Shown one piece after another: positions 1 to 6,819 of a stretch of 64,000 bases of DNA. This stretch comes from Psychromarinibacter halotolerans (GTDB lineage: Bacteria > Pseudomonadota > Alphaproteobacteria > Rhodobacterales > Rhodobacteraceae): contig NZ_JARGYD010000006.1 of NCBI RefSeq assembly GCF_029168315.1, positions 186,001 to 250,000 on the forward strand, in the 5' to 3' direction. The notes beneath the pieces are model-generated. The model did not search any database, had not been told where the DNA came from, and worked only from the letters and a program-made list of their open reading frames with translations. The position numbers and the translations under genes were made by a program. Each line of letters opens with the position of its first letter. The stretch's first letter is position 1.

Positions 1-716
1 GTGTGGGGCTGGTGGCAGGAGTTGCAGGTCTCGACCGGCCGGGCATGGAAGAAGCGGCCCGAGTAGTCTTGTCCCTGGTAATGGTATCCGGCAGCGCCGT
101 AGCCGCCAAGCCAAGTGGCGGCGGCCGTGGCGTAGTGCGGGTTGATGAAGCGCAGGTCCGGGTTGGGCGCATCAAGTTCCTGATCGCCGATGGCCTCGGC
201 CACGTCGGTGCCGGCGGATCGGCCTTGGTGACAGGTCAGGCACGAGGCCTCGACCCCCCGGACCGGATGGACAAGGCCGCTGGGAAAGGTGACTTCAGTC
301 ACCTGCGCAAGACCGGCGTTGTGGCAGGTTCCGCAATCAACCACGCCGCCGACGTCGATGGTGCCATCGACGACCCCGGGCTCGGACCCGTCTAGGCCGT
401 GGAAATCCCTGAACCCCTCGCCCGAGTGGCAGGTGGCACAGGCCGCCTGTACCTCTCCGTCATCGTCCCAGTGGCTGAAGGCTTCGGCCGCGGCGTTGGC
501 ATGGGCGGACCGGAACCAGTCTGCGATCGCCGTCTCGTTGCCAATGTCGATGTCCGCTGGATTGAACGGCCCGGATCGGGGCAGCGCGAACGGTATCTCG
601 GCAGGATCTTCGGGCGCTTCGGTCTCTTGTCCAAGACTCATGTTGGCCAGAAAGACGGCAATCATCCCGACCACAATACTGATTTGAATCAATGCAGAGA
701 GTTTCGGCTGTGACAT
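1..716 (-). CDS. Membrane-anchored multihaem c-type cytochrome (C-terminus beyond window)
   Basis: An open frame reads leftward from ATG at 714-716 to the window edge without a stop, giving 238 visible residues. Residues about 5-27 form an uncleaved-looking hydrophobic N-terminal anchor. Four CxxCH haem c motifs follow: CATCH (93-97), CGTCH (128-132), CLTCH (159-163) and CNSCH (231-235); more may lie outside. This is the layout of periplasmic multihaem electron carriers tethered to the inner membrane. It diverges from the nqr operon (about 135 bp between starts), so a role in the same respiratory programme is plausible but inferred. Haem number and partner cannot be fixed because the gene is truncated by the window. 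Confidence 0.85.
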   Translation of the reverse strand, partial: MSQPKLSALIQISIVVGMIAVFLANMSLGQETEAPEDPAEIPFALPRSGPFNPADIDIGNETAIADWFRSAHANAAAEAFSHWDDDGEVQAACATCHSGEGFRDFHGLDGSEPGVVDGTIDVGGVVDCGTCHNAGLAQVTEVTFPSGLVHPVRGVEASCLTCHQGRSAGTDVAEAIGDQELDAPNPDLRFINPHYATAAATWLGGYGAAGYHYQGQDYSGRFFHARPVETCNSCHQPH

Positions 717-851
717 GCTGGCCTCCTGTCGCGGACGTATCTCTTCTTTGAGTAGATCACAGAAGTGTTACCGTTTCACGCGAAATACGGCGAATCCATT
801 AGGGTCTTCGGTTCCAAACCGGCGGGCGCGGCAAGCAAAGGAGTGGGAGGC

Positions 852-2105
852 ATGTTCTTCTTCGCGGCAGATGCAGGCTTGCGACCCGCATTCCCGTCGC
901 CTGCGCCTGCGCCCGATATCGCGGATGTCGAAACCGAAGAGGCGGCAGTCTGCTTGCCACCGGGCCCGGACGAACCGATCGAGCTTATGGTAGCCCAAGG
1001 CGACGAGGTGGCCCGTGGCGCGCCGGTGGCCAGTCTGCGCCACGCGCCCGAGATCCGTCTTGTCGCCCCCGTCGCCGGTCGTGTCGCCCGCCTGTCGTTG
1101 CGCCCGGGCCGGAGACTGTCCGAGATCGTCCTGTTCCGCACCCCGGATGGCCCCATTCAGCGGTACGATCTGCCTGACGCAAACGACGTCGAGGGCCTTC
1201 GCGGGCTTATGCGGTCTGCGGGGGTCTGGCCGCTGATCCGGCGACGTCCCTTTGGCGGCATGCCCGCAGCCGACGAGGTGCCTGCGGCGATCATCGTCAT
1301 GGCCACCGATACCCGGATGTTCGCCCCCGATCCCCGCAAGGCGCTGGAGGGGCGCGACGAGGATCTGGCCCGAGGGCTCGACGCCCTGCTGCGCCTGACC
1401 AAGGGCCCCGTGCTGCTGTGTCACGGGCCGGATGCGGTCCGGGTCGAGGGCCGCGTCCGGTGTGTTGCGCGGGGCACGCGACATCCCCAGGGATCGGCGG
1501 GCCTGTGCATCCATCGCTATGTTCCTGCCGGACTGGACTCGCCGGTCTGGGATATCCATGCCGAGGATGTGGCCGCCCTGGGCGTCCTGTTGAAGACGGG
1601 CGTCCTGCCCATGGATCGGCTGGTGTCCGTCGCGGGGGCCGCCCTTCGCGAAGGCCGGACGCTGCGCACCCATCCCGGCGCCGATCTGCGGCAACTGACG
1701 CGCAGGATCGTTCGCCCGGGGCAGCACGTCACGCTGTCGGGTTCGCCGCTGGACGGGCAGGCGGCCACATGGCTTGGCCCGCGAGACCGGCAGATCACTG
1801 TCCTGCCCCGACCGGCAGCGGCCCCGCATCCTCATTGGCTTGTTGCTGCGCTGAAAAGGTCGCCGGGCCCGAAGCCCGCGATACCCACCGCCGCGCTGAC
1901 CCAAGCATTCGGCGCGTCCCTGCCAGCCGCACCCTTCATCCGGGCCCTTGCCGCCGGGGACGACGAGGCCGCGATGAAACTGGGTGTCTTGTCGCTGTTG
2001 GAAGAGGATGTGGCCCTTGCCGACTATGTCCTTGGCGAGGAAGGCCGTCTGACCGTCACCCTCCGCGCCATGCTGGACCGGATTCAATCGGAGTTCGCCA
2101 CATGA
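852..2105 (+). CDS. nqrA: Na+-translocating NADH:quinone reductase subunit A (divergent)
   Basis: Soluble, cytoplasm-facing subunit of the Na+-NQR complex. The 417-residue product has the NqrA N-terminal barrel-sandwich/biotinyl-like region (around VAQGDEVARGAPVASL, then a LVAPVAGRV segment) and the typical NqrA C-terminal stretch (LSLLEEDVALADYV). It lacks the 4Fe-4S cysteine clusters expected of RnfC, so NqrA is preferred. I start at ATG 852 because AAGGAG at 838-843 lies 8 bases upstream. A longer in-frame GTG start at 765 exists but has no ribosome site. The family norm is about 445 residues, so this copy is slightly short. It overlaps nqrB by 4 bases (ATGA). Confidence 0.85.
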   Translation: MFFFAADAGLRPAFPSPAPAPDIADVETEEAAVCLPPGPDEPIELMVAQGDEVARGAPVASLRHAPEIRLVAPVAGRVARLSLRPGRRLSEIVLFRTPDGPIQRYDLPDANDVEGLRGLMRSAGVWPLIRRRPFGGMPAADEVPAAIIVMATDTRMFAPDPRKALEGRDEDLARGLDALLRLTKGPVLLCHGPDAVRVEGRVRCVARGTRHPQGSAGLCIHRYVPAGLDSPVWDIHAEDVAALGVLLKTGVLPMDRLVSVAGAALREGRTLRTHPGADLRQLTRRIVRPGQHVTLSGSPLDGQAATWLGPRDRQITVLPRPAAAPHPHWLVAALKRSPGPKPAIPTAALTQAFGASLPAAPFIRALAAGDDEAAMKLGVLSLLEEDVALADYVLGEEGRLTVTLRAMLDRIQSEFAT

Positions 2106-2884
2106 CCCGGGGCCTTTGGACACGCGAGACGGTGGCCCTATTCCTGCTTGCGGCCTACATGCCGCTTGCCCTGTTCTGGCTTTTGTCCGGCGGCGTGGCG
2201 GCCCTTGGCCAGCTTGGCCTATGCATCCTGGTCGTCGGTTTCTGGCACCTCGTCTTCATGCTGGTTCGGGCGCAGGCGCCGTCGCTTGCCGGGGTCGTGA
2301 CGGCGCTTGCCATCGCGATGCTCGCGCCAGAGCAGCTTGGCACATTCCGCAGCGCGCTGGGCATCAGCTTCGGTGTGGTGATGGGCGAGCTTGTCTTCGG
2401 CGGCTGGGGCCGGAACGTGGTGAATCCGGCGACGGTGACATTGTCGTTTCTAGGTTTCGGCTTTCCGGCCTTCGGCTGGCCCGGCTTCGACCCGCAAGTC
2501 GCTTGGGCCGCGATCCCGGCGGCGGCAATCGGGGTTGCCGTCGGCGTCATGCCGGGTGGTGTGATCGTCGCTGCGAGCGTTGTGGGCGGACTGGCGGCGG
2601 TGGCGGGGCTGCTGCCGGAGCCCGCTTTGTTGACCGCCGGCATCGTCCTTGTGCTGCTGGTCGCGGACCCGGTGACCAGCGCCGCTACGATGCCCGGCCG
2701 CTGGCTGATGGGGGCGCTTTATGCGGCGCTTGTCGTTCTTTTCGCGAACGGCTGGACCGGCGCGGCGCCCGCACAGATCGCCGTCGCCGCGGCGCTTTTG
2801 GCCTCTCTCGCCGCGCCATTGCTTGACGAGGTCGCCTTGGCAATCTGGGTAGCCAAACGGAGGCGGCGACATGGCCGGACCTGA
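2102..2884 (+). CDS. nqrB: NqrB/RnfD-family membrane subunit, short form without covalent-FMN motif
   Basis: Integral membrane subunit expected to carry part of the flavin and Na+ path of Na+-NQR. It is recognised by position and by GRNVVNPATVTLSFLGF (matching the family's G-x-N-x-x-NPA segment) and VADPVTSAATMPGRWLMG (matching the conserved TDPV segment). About seven hydrophobic helices are visible. At 260 residues it is far shorter than the roughly 400-residue classical NqrB: the long N-terminus is missing, and so is the loop with the S-G-A-T FMN attachment site that normally follows the NPA segment. No frameshift is apparent, and the gene is embedded in an intact operon, so this looks like a true variant. 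It overlaps nqrC by 14 bases. Confidence 0.8.
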   Translation: MTRGLWTRETVALFLLAAYMPLALFWLLSGGVAALGQLGLCILVVGFWHLVFMLVRAQAPSLAGVVTALAIAMLAPEQLGTFRSALGISFGVVMGELVFGGWGRNVVNPATVTLSFLGFGFPAFGWPGFDPQVAWAAIPAAAIGVAVGVMPGGVIVAASVVGGLAAVAGLLPEPALLTAGIVLVLLVADPVTSAATMPGRWLMGALYAALVVLFANGWTGAAPAQIAVAAALLASLAAPLLDEVALAIWVAKRRRRHGRT

Positions 2885-3665
2885 CCGAAATCCTCTGCGC
2901 CGTCTGCTGGCGCTGCCCAATGAAAGCCGCGCAAAGACGGTGCTTATGGCCTTCTTGGTCTCGGGGATCTGCGCCGCGCTGGTCAGCGGCGCGACGGTGC
3001 TGATGCGCCCGATACAGGCGGCGAACCGGGCGGCGGAAGAGCAGGCGCACATCGCCTCTCTGGTCGAGGGCATTCCCGGAATGGCCGACCTGCTGGAGCA
3101 ATCCGGCGGTATGCTGTCGCGGGTGGTGATCGACCTTGAAAGCGGGCGCGCGGCGGCGGGGGTGACACCGGCCACGCTTGAGGCCGCGCTTGCCGATCCG
3201 GCCAACTGGTCGGCGATGGACGCTGGACAGGATCTTGCGGGGCTTGGCCAACGGCCGAACTACGTGCAGGTCTTTCTGCTGCGCAGCGGGGAAGAAATAT
3301 CGCTGCTTTTGCTGCCGCTTAGCGGGCAGGGCTATGGCGGGCGGATCGACGCGATCATGGCGCTGCGGGGCGACATGAATACCGTGGCGGGCATCGCGGT
3401 GACCAGCCATTCAGAGACGCCGGGCCTTGGCGGGCGGATCGACGAGGCGGCTTGGCAGGCGGCGTTTTCGGGCACCGAGCTGCGCGGCGACACCGGTGCG
3501 GTGCTGTTCCGGGTTGCCCGTGGCACCGCGTCAAGCATCCACGAGGTCGACGGCATCACCGGCGCGACCCGCACCGGTATCGGGGTGACGAACATGATCC
3601 GCTTCTGGATGGGACCGGATGGCTATGGCCCCTTCCTGGATGCCGTACAGCGGGGGGAGTTCTGA
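2871..3665 (+). CDS. nqrC: Na+-NQR subunit C (FMN-binding)
   Basis: Periplasmic-facing flavoprotein subunit with one N-terminal membrane helix (residues about 24-46). Of 264 residues, the key motif is DGITGAT at 227-233, which fits the ApbE flavin-transferase consensus D-x-x-[ST]-G-A-T. Thr233 is the predicted covalent FMN site. Also visible are GYGGRIDAIMAL and HSETPGLGGRI, which are conserved in NqrC/RnfG. The start at ATG 2871 is preceded by CGGAGG (2858-2863). No apbE-like gene lies in the window, so the flavin transferase must be elsewhere. Confidence 0.92.
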   Translation: MAGPDRNPLRRLLALPNESRAKTVLMAFLVSGICAALVSGATVLMRPIQAANRAAEEQAHIASLVEGIPGMADLLEQSGGMLSRVVIDLESGRAAAGVTPATLEAALADPANWSAMDAGQDLAGLGQRPNYVQVFLLRSGEEISLLLLPLSGQGYGGRIDAIMALRGDMNTVAGIAVTSHSETPGLGGRIDEAAWQAAFSGTELRGDTGAVLFRVARGTASSIHEVDGITGATRTGIGVTNMIRFWMGPDGYGPFLDAVQRGEF

Positions 3666-3668
3666 GCC

Positions 3669-4334
3669 ATGCGCATGCGCGGTGGATACTGGTCGACCCT
3701 CACGGACCCCCTGATCCGGCAGAACCCGGTGACGCTTCAGATCTTGGGGATTTGTTCGGCGCTGGCGGTGACCACGACGCTTGCGACGGCGGTGACCATG
3801 TCGGCGTCGCTGACCATCGTCGTGACCCTCGCCGCCGGGGTCATCAGCCTGATCCGGCGCCACATCCCCGATGCCATCCGGCTTATCGTGCAGATCGTCA
3901 TCATCGCTTCGCTGGTCATCGTGATCGACCAGGTTTTGCAGGCCTACCTGCCTGACATCAGCCGGGCCCTTTCGGTCTACGTCGGGTTGATCACGACCAA
4001 CTGCCTCGTCCTTGGCCGGACCGAAGCCTATGCCCGCCATCACGCCCCGCTTCCGGCGATGATCGACGCTTTCGGCAACGGTCTGGGGTATTCGCTGATC
4101 CTGATTGTGATTGGCGGTCTCCGCGAGGTGTTCGGTAAAGGCGCCCTGTTCGGCGTTCAGGTCCTGCCGTTGGCAAGCGAAGGCGGCTGGTTCACACCGC
4201 TTAGCCTGATGCTGCTGGCGCCGTCGGCCTTCTTCCTGTTGGGCCTGTTGGTCTGGGCGGTCCGCAGCGTCCTGCCCGAACAGTCCGAGCCGCGCGAAAC
4301 GACGCCGCCCCTGTCCGAAGAGCCTGCCGAATGA
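3669..4334 (+). CDS. nqrD: Na+-NQR subunit D
   Basis: Membrane subunit of the NqrD/RnfE family, 221 residues with about six helices. The two cysteines that ligate the intramembrane iron centre together with NqrE are present at Cys29 (LGICSALAVT) and Cys112 (TTNCLVLGR), the same numbers as in the Vibrio cholerae subunit. This supports a working complex despite the unusual NqrB. The C-terminal tail after the last helix is charged and slightly extended. The gene follows nqrC by 3 bases and overlaps nqrE by 4. Confidence 0.93.
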   Translation: MRMRGGYWSTLTDPLIRQNPVTLQILGICSALAVTTTLATAVTMSASLTIVVTLAAGVISLIRRHIPDAIRLIVQIVIIASLVIVIDQVLQAYLPDISRALSVYVGLITTNCLVLGRTEAYARHHAPLPAMIDAFGNGLGYSLILIVIGGLREVFGKGALFGVQVLPLASEGGWFTPLSLMLLAPSAFFLLGLLVWAVRSVLPEQSEPRETTPPLSEEPAE

Positions 4335-4945
4335 CGGATCTTTGGACCCTGTTCCTGACCGCGGCTTTCGTCGACAACATGCCGCTTACCCTGTTTCTTG
4401 GGCTTTGCACGTTCCTTGCCCTGTCGAAGCGGCCAGAGGCGGCGCTGGGACTTGGCGTAGCGATGACGGGCGTGCTGGGTGTGACCGTACCGCTCAATCA
4501 CCTGATCTACCGGTTCTTCCTTGCCCCCGGCGCATGGGCTTGGGCGGGCCTGCCCGAGATCGACCTGTCCTACCTGTCGCTCATAGCCTTCATCGGCGTG
4601 ATAGCTGCCTCGGTCCAATTGCTCGAGATGGTGCTGGACCGTTTCGTACCCTCGATCTATGCGGCCTTCGGCGTCTTCCTGCCTCTGCTGACCGTGCAAT
4701 GCGCCATTCTGGGGGGCAGCCTGTTCATGGTCGAGCGCAGCTACACATTCGCGGAATCCGCGGTGTTTGGCCTTGGCAGCGGGGTTGGATTTGCCCTCGC
4801 GGTGGCGATGCTGGCGTCGATCCGGACCCGTCTGGCTTACGCCGATCTCCCGGCGGGACTGCGCGGGCTTGGCATCGCCTTCATCCTGACGGGGCTTTTG
4901 TCGCTTGGCTTTGCGGCCATCGCACAAATGGCGGCAGCGCAATGA
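4331..4945 (+). CDS. nqrE: Na+-NQR subunit E
   Basis: Six-helix membrane subunit of the NqrE/RnfA family, 204 residues. It carries the pair of cysteines for the Fe centre shared with NqrD: Cys26 (LFLGLCTFLA) and Cys124 (LTVQCAILGG). The start ATG 4331 overlaps the nqrD stop and its own stop overlaps nqrF, both as ATGA, implying translational coupling along the operon. Confidence 0.93.
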   Translation: MTDLWTLFLTAAFVDNMPLTLFLGLCTFLALSKRPEAALGLGVAMTGVLGVTVPLNHLIYRFFLAPGAWAWAGLPEIDLSYLSLIAFIGVIAASVQLLEMVLDRFVPSIYAAFGVFLPLLTVQCAILGGSLFMVERSYTFAESAVFGLGSGVGFALAVAMLASIRTRLAYADLPAGLRGLGIAFILTGLLSLGFAAIAQMAAAQ

Positions 4946-6165
4946 CCGAGGTCTTGCTGGGCAGCATCGTCATTATTGGTCTGATCGTCGGGCTGACCGT
5001 TGGCCTTGTGGCCCTTCGGCGAAGGCTGGTGCCGAGCAGCGGGCTGGATGTTACCGTAAACGGAACGATCCACCTTGGCGCGCGCCGGGGGGACAAGCTG
5101 CTGGGCGTGCTACATGCGTCCGGCGTCATGATCCCGGCTGCCTGTGGCGGATCGGGGACGTGCGGGCTTTGCCGGGTCCGTGTGACCGGTGCCGGCGCAG
5201 GAGAGCCGCTGGCGACCGAACGTGGGGTGCTGTCCGCAGGCGAGCGACGCGATCATGTGCGGCTGGCCTGCCAGACCAGCCTGCGGGGCGACTGCGCTGT
5301 CGAGGTGCCTGCCGATATCCTTGGCGCCGGGGGCGGGATCGTCTGCACCGTCGTCTCGACACGGATGCTGGCGCCGCTGATCCGCGAGATCGTCGTCGAT
5401 CTGCCAAAGGACCATCCCGCCGACTTCAAGGCCGGGGATTTCATGCAGATCACCGCCCCGGCCTATGACCTGCGCTTCGCGGATCTGGAGGTGCCCGAAG
5501 CCTTCCGCGAGGCTTGGGAAATTGCGGGTTGGCGGTCTCTCGATATCGCATCCGACACCGAGGTCACGCGCGCCTATTCGCTTGCCAGCCGTCCAGAGGA
5601 TGCAGGCCGCGCCGTGTTCAACATCCGTCTCGCCGTGCCGCCGGCAGGGCAGGAGGATGAGATCCCGCCGGGTCTCGTTTCGTCCTGGCTGTTCTCGTTG
5701 AGGCCAGGAGACGAAATCAAGCTGTCTGGCCCGTTCGGCGATTTCCATGTGAAGCCGACCGACCGCGAGATGGTCTATATCGGAGGGGGCGTCGGCATGG
5801 CGCCTTTGCGGGCGATGATCCATCAAGAGCTTGGGAACGGCACTACGCGGCGGATCCGCTATTTCTACGGTGCCCGGTCCGCGGCCGATCTGTTTTATTC
5901 CAAAGAGTTCGAGGCGCTGGCCGCGGCGCATGACAACTTCGGCTGGACCCCGGTCTTGTCCGATCCTGCCCCCGGCGACCGCTGGACGGGCGCGATCGGT
6001 TTCGTTCACGAGACCCTGAGACGGCAGATGCAGGCGCATCCGGCGCCCGAAGACTGTGAATATTACCTTTGCGGTCCGCCGGTGATGATCTCGGCTGTCC
6101 TGTCGACGCTCGAGTCCCTGGGGGTCGAACCTGCCTCTATCTTCTACGACGATTTCGGAGCCTGA
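4942..6165 (+). CDS. nqrF: Na+-NQR subunit F (NADH dehydrogenase, 2Fe-2S and FAD)
   Basis: The electron-input subunit: it oxidises NADH at a C-terminal FAD/NAD domain and passes electrons to a ferredoxin-type 2Fe-2S cluster. The 407-residue product has one N-terminal helix (about 4-25), the cluster ligands Cys68, Cys74, Cys77 and Cys110, the flavin-binding RAYSLAS segment, the nucleotide motif GGGVGMAPLR, YLCGPPVM, and the typical C-terminus ending FYDDFGA. It starts at ATG 4942, overlapping nqrE. A longer in-frame opening upstream is only the shadow frame through nqrE. Confidence 0.95.
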   Translation: MTEVLLGSIVIIGLIVGLTVGLVALRRRLVPSSGLDVTVNGTIHLGARRGDKLLGVLHASGVMIPAACGGSGTCGLCRVRVTGAGAGEPLATERGVLSAGERRDHVRLACQTSLRGDCAVEVPADILGAGGGIVCTVVSTRMLAPLIREIVVDLPKDHPADFKAGDFMQITAPAYDLRFADLEVPEAFREAWEIAGWRSLDIASDTEVTRAYSLASRPEDAGRAVFNIRLAVPPAGQEDEIPPGLVSSWLFSLRPGDEIKLSGPFGDFHVKPTDREMVYIGGGVGMAPLRAMIHQELGNGTTRRIRYFYGARSAADLFYSKEFEALAAAHDNFGWTPVLSDPAPGDRWTGAIGFVHETLRRQMQAHPAPEDCEYYLCGPPVMISAVLSTLESLGVEPASIFYDDFGA

Positions 6166-6168
6166 GCG

Positions 6169-6309
6169 ATGATGGCGAAACAGACGAAGCTCACCGGGCG
6201 CGCAGCCCTTGGATGCTTGGGGACCGGCCCGTTCTTTTGGCGGACTAAATGCAACGCCCGCCCGCCTTCGCCGTCCCGACCGCGCGGGCTGGCAGGAGAC
6301 CGGGCATGA
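6169..6309 (+). CDS. Possible 46-residue small protein between nqrF and the CBS gene
   Basis: A short frame starts with two consecutive ATGs (6169, 6172), has a GGAG at 6157-6160 at suitable spacing, and ends with an ATGA overlap on the CBS-protein start. The product is basic and proline-rich at its C-terminus, with no recognisable domain. It does not resemble NqrM (no membrane helix, no cysteine cluster). It may simply be a translated spacer that couples nqrF to the next gene. Confidence 0.2.
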   Translation: MMAKQTKLTGRAALGCLGTGPFFWRTKCNARPPSPSRPRGLAGDRA

Positions 6310-6698
6310 CCGCCTATCGCGTCGGTGATCTGGCTCGGACAAGCGGGCCGACCCTGTCCGTGGACACCCCGATACGGCGGGCCATCGCGCTGTTGGTCGA
6401 GGCACGGGCCGCTGCTGCGCCGGTACTGGACGATGACGGAGGACTGGTCGGTATCCTGACGCAGAAGGACTGTCTTATTCCCTCGCTGCATGCCGCATAC
6501 CACCGCGAGTGGACGGGCCGGGTCGCGGACCACATGACCCCGGACGTGATTACCGTGCAGTCGTCGGACGAGGTGATCCGTACGGCGCAGATGTTCATCG
6601 ACCACCCGCACCGGGTCTTCCCGATTTTGGACGGGGTCCGCGTGGTCGGACTGCTGCATCGCTCCGACGTCCTCGCATTGCTTATCCGGAACGGTTGA
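6306..6698 (+). CDS. Two-CBS-domain protein
   Basis: A 130-residue stand-alone CBS pair (Bateman module): residues about 8-60 (LARTSGPTLSVDTPIRRAIA ... DGGLVGILTQKDC) and about 74-128 (VADHMTPDVITVQSSDEV ... VVGLLHRSDVLALL). Such modules usually bind adenine nucleotides and regulate a partner enzyme or transporter. Start ATG 6306 has AGGAG at 6294-6298; an upstream ATG at 6249 lacks a ribosome site. Its place between nqrF and PEP synthase suggests an energy-charge input to one of them (inference). Confidence 0.8.
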   Translation: MTAYRVGDLARTSGPTLSVDTPIRRAIALLVEARAAAAPVLDDDGGLVGILTQKDCLIPSLHAAYHREWTGRVADHMTPDVITVQSSDEVIRTAQMFIDHPHRVFPILDGVRVVGLLHRSDVLALLIRNG

Positions 6699-6742
6699 TA
6701 GGCTCGGATCGGCGCCAACACGACTCGGTCGGCGGGGCGGTT

Positions 6743-6756
6743 TTGACCTTGATCAA
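6743..6756 (+). promoter_or_regulatory. FixK/FNR-like box upstream of ppsA
   Basis: TTGACCTTGATCAA fits the FNR/FixK consensus TTGA[TC]-N4-ATCAA and sits inside the perfect palindrome ACCTTGATCAAGGT (6746-6759). It lies 63 bp before the ppsA start, a normal position for an activator near -40. Low-oxygen or redox control of PEP synthase is inferred. Confidence 0.6.
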
Positions 6757-6819
6757 GGTATGCGCCCCGTCGCGTGCCTAAGCTCAGGCCAGTCGACAAT
6801 CTTGGGGGAGAGGCGTGTC

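Noticed and set aside
748..760. FNR-like TTGAGTAGATCAC before nqrA
   Set aside because: The half-site spacing is one base short and the outer bases do not fit.
765..851. N-terminal extension of NqrA from GTG 765
   Set aside because: No ribosome site and no NqrA-like sequence; AAGGAG at 838-843 points to ATG 852.
768..2123. A 451-residue frame opposite nqrA
   Set aside because: Antisense shadow without domain features or ribosome site.
852..6165. Rnf complex instead of Nqr
   Set aside because: There is no RnfB gene, the first subunit lacks 4Fe-4S cysteine motifs, and the last gene is a clear NqrF with ferredoxin and FAD/NAD domains.
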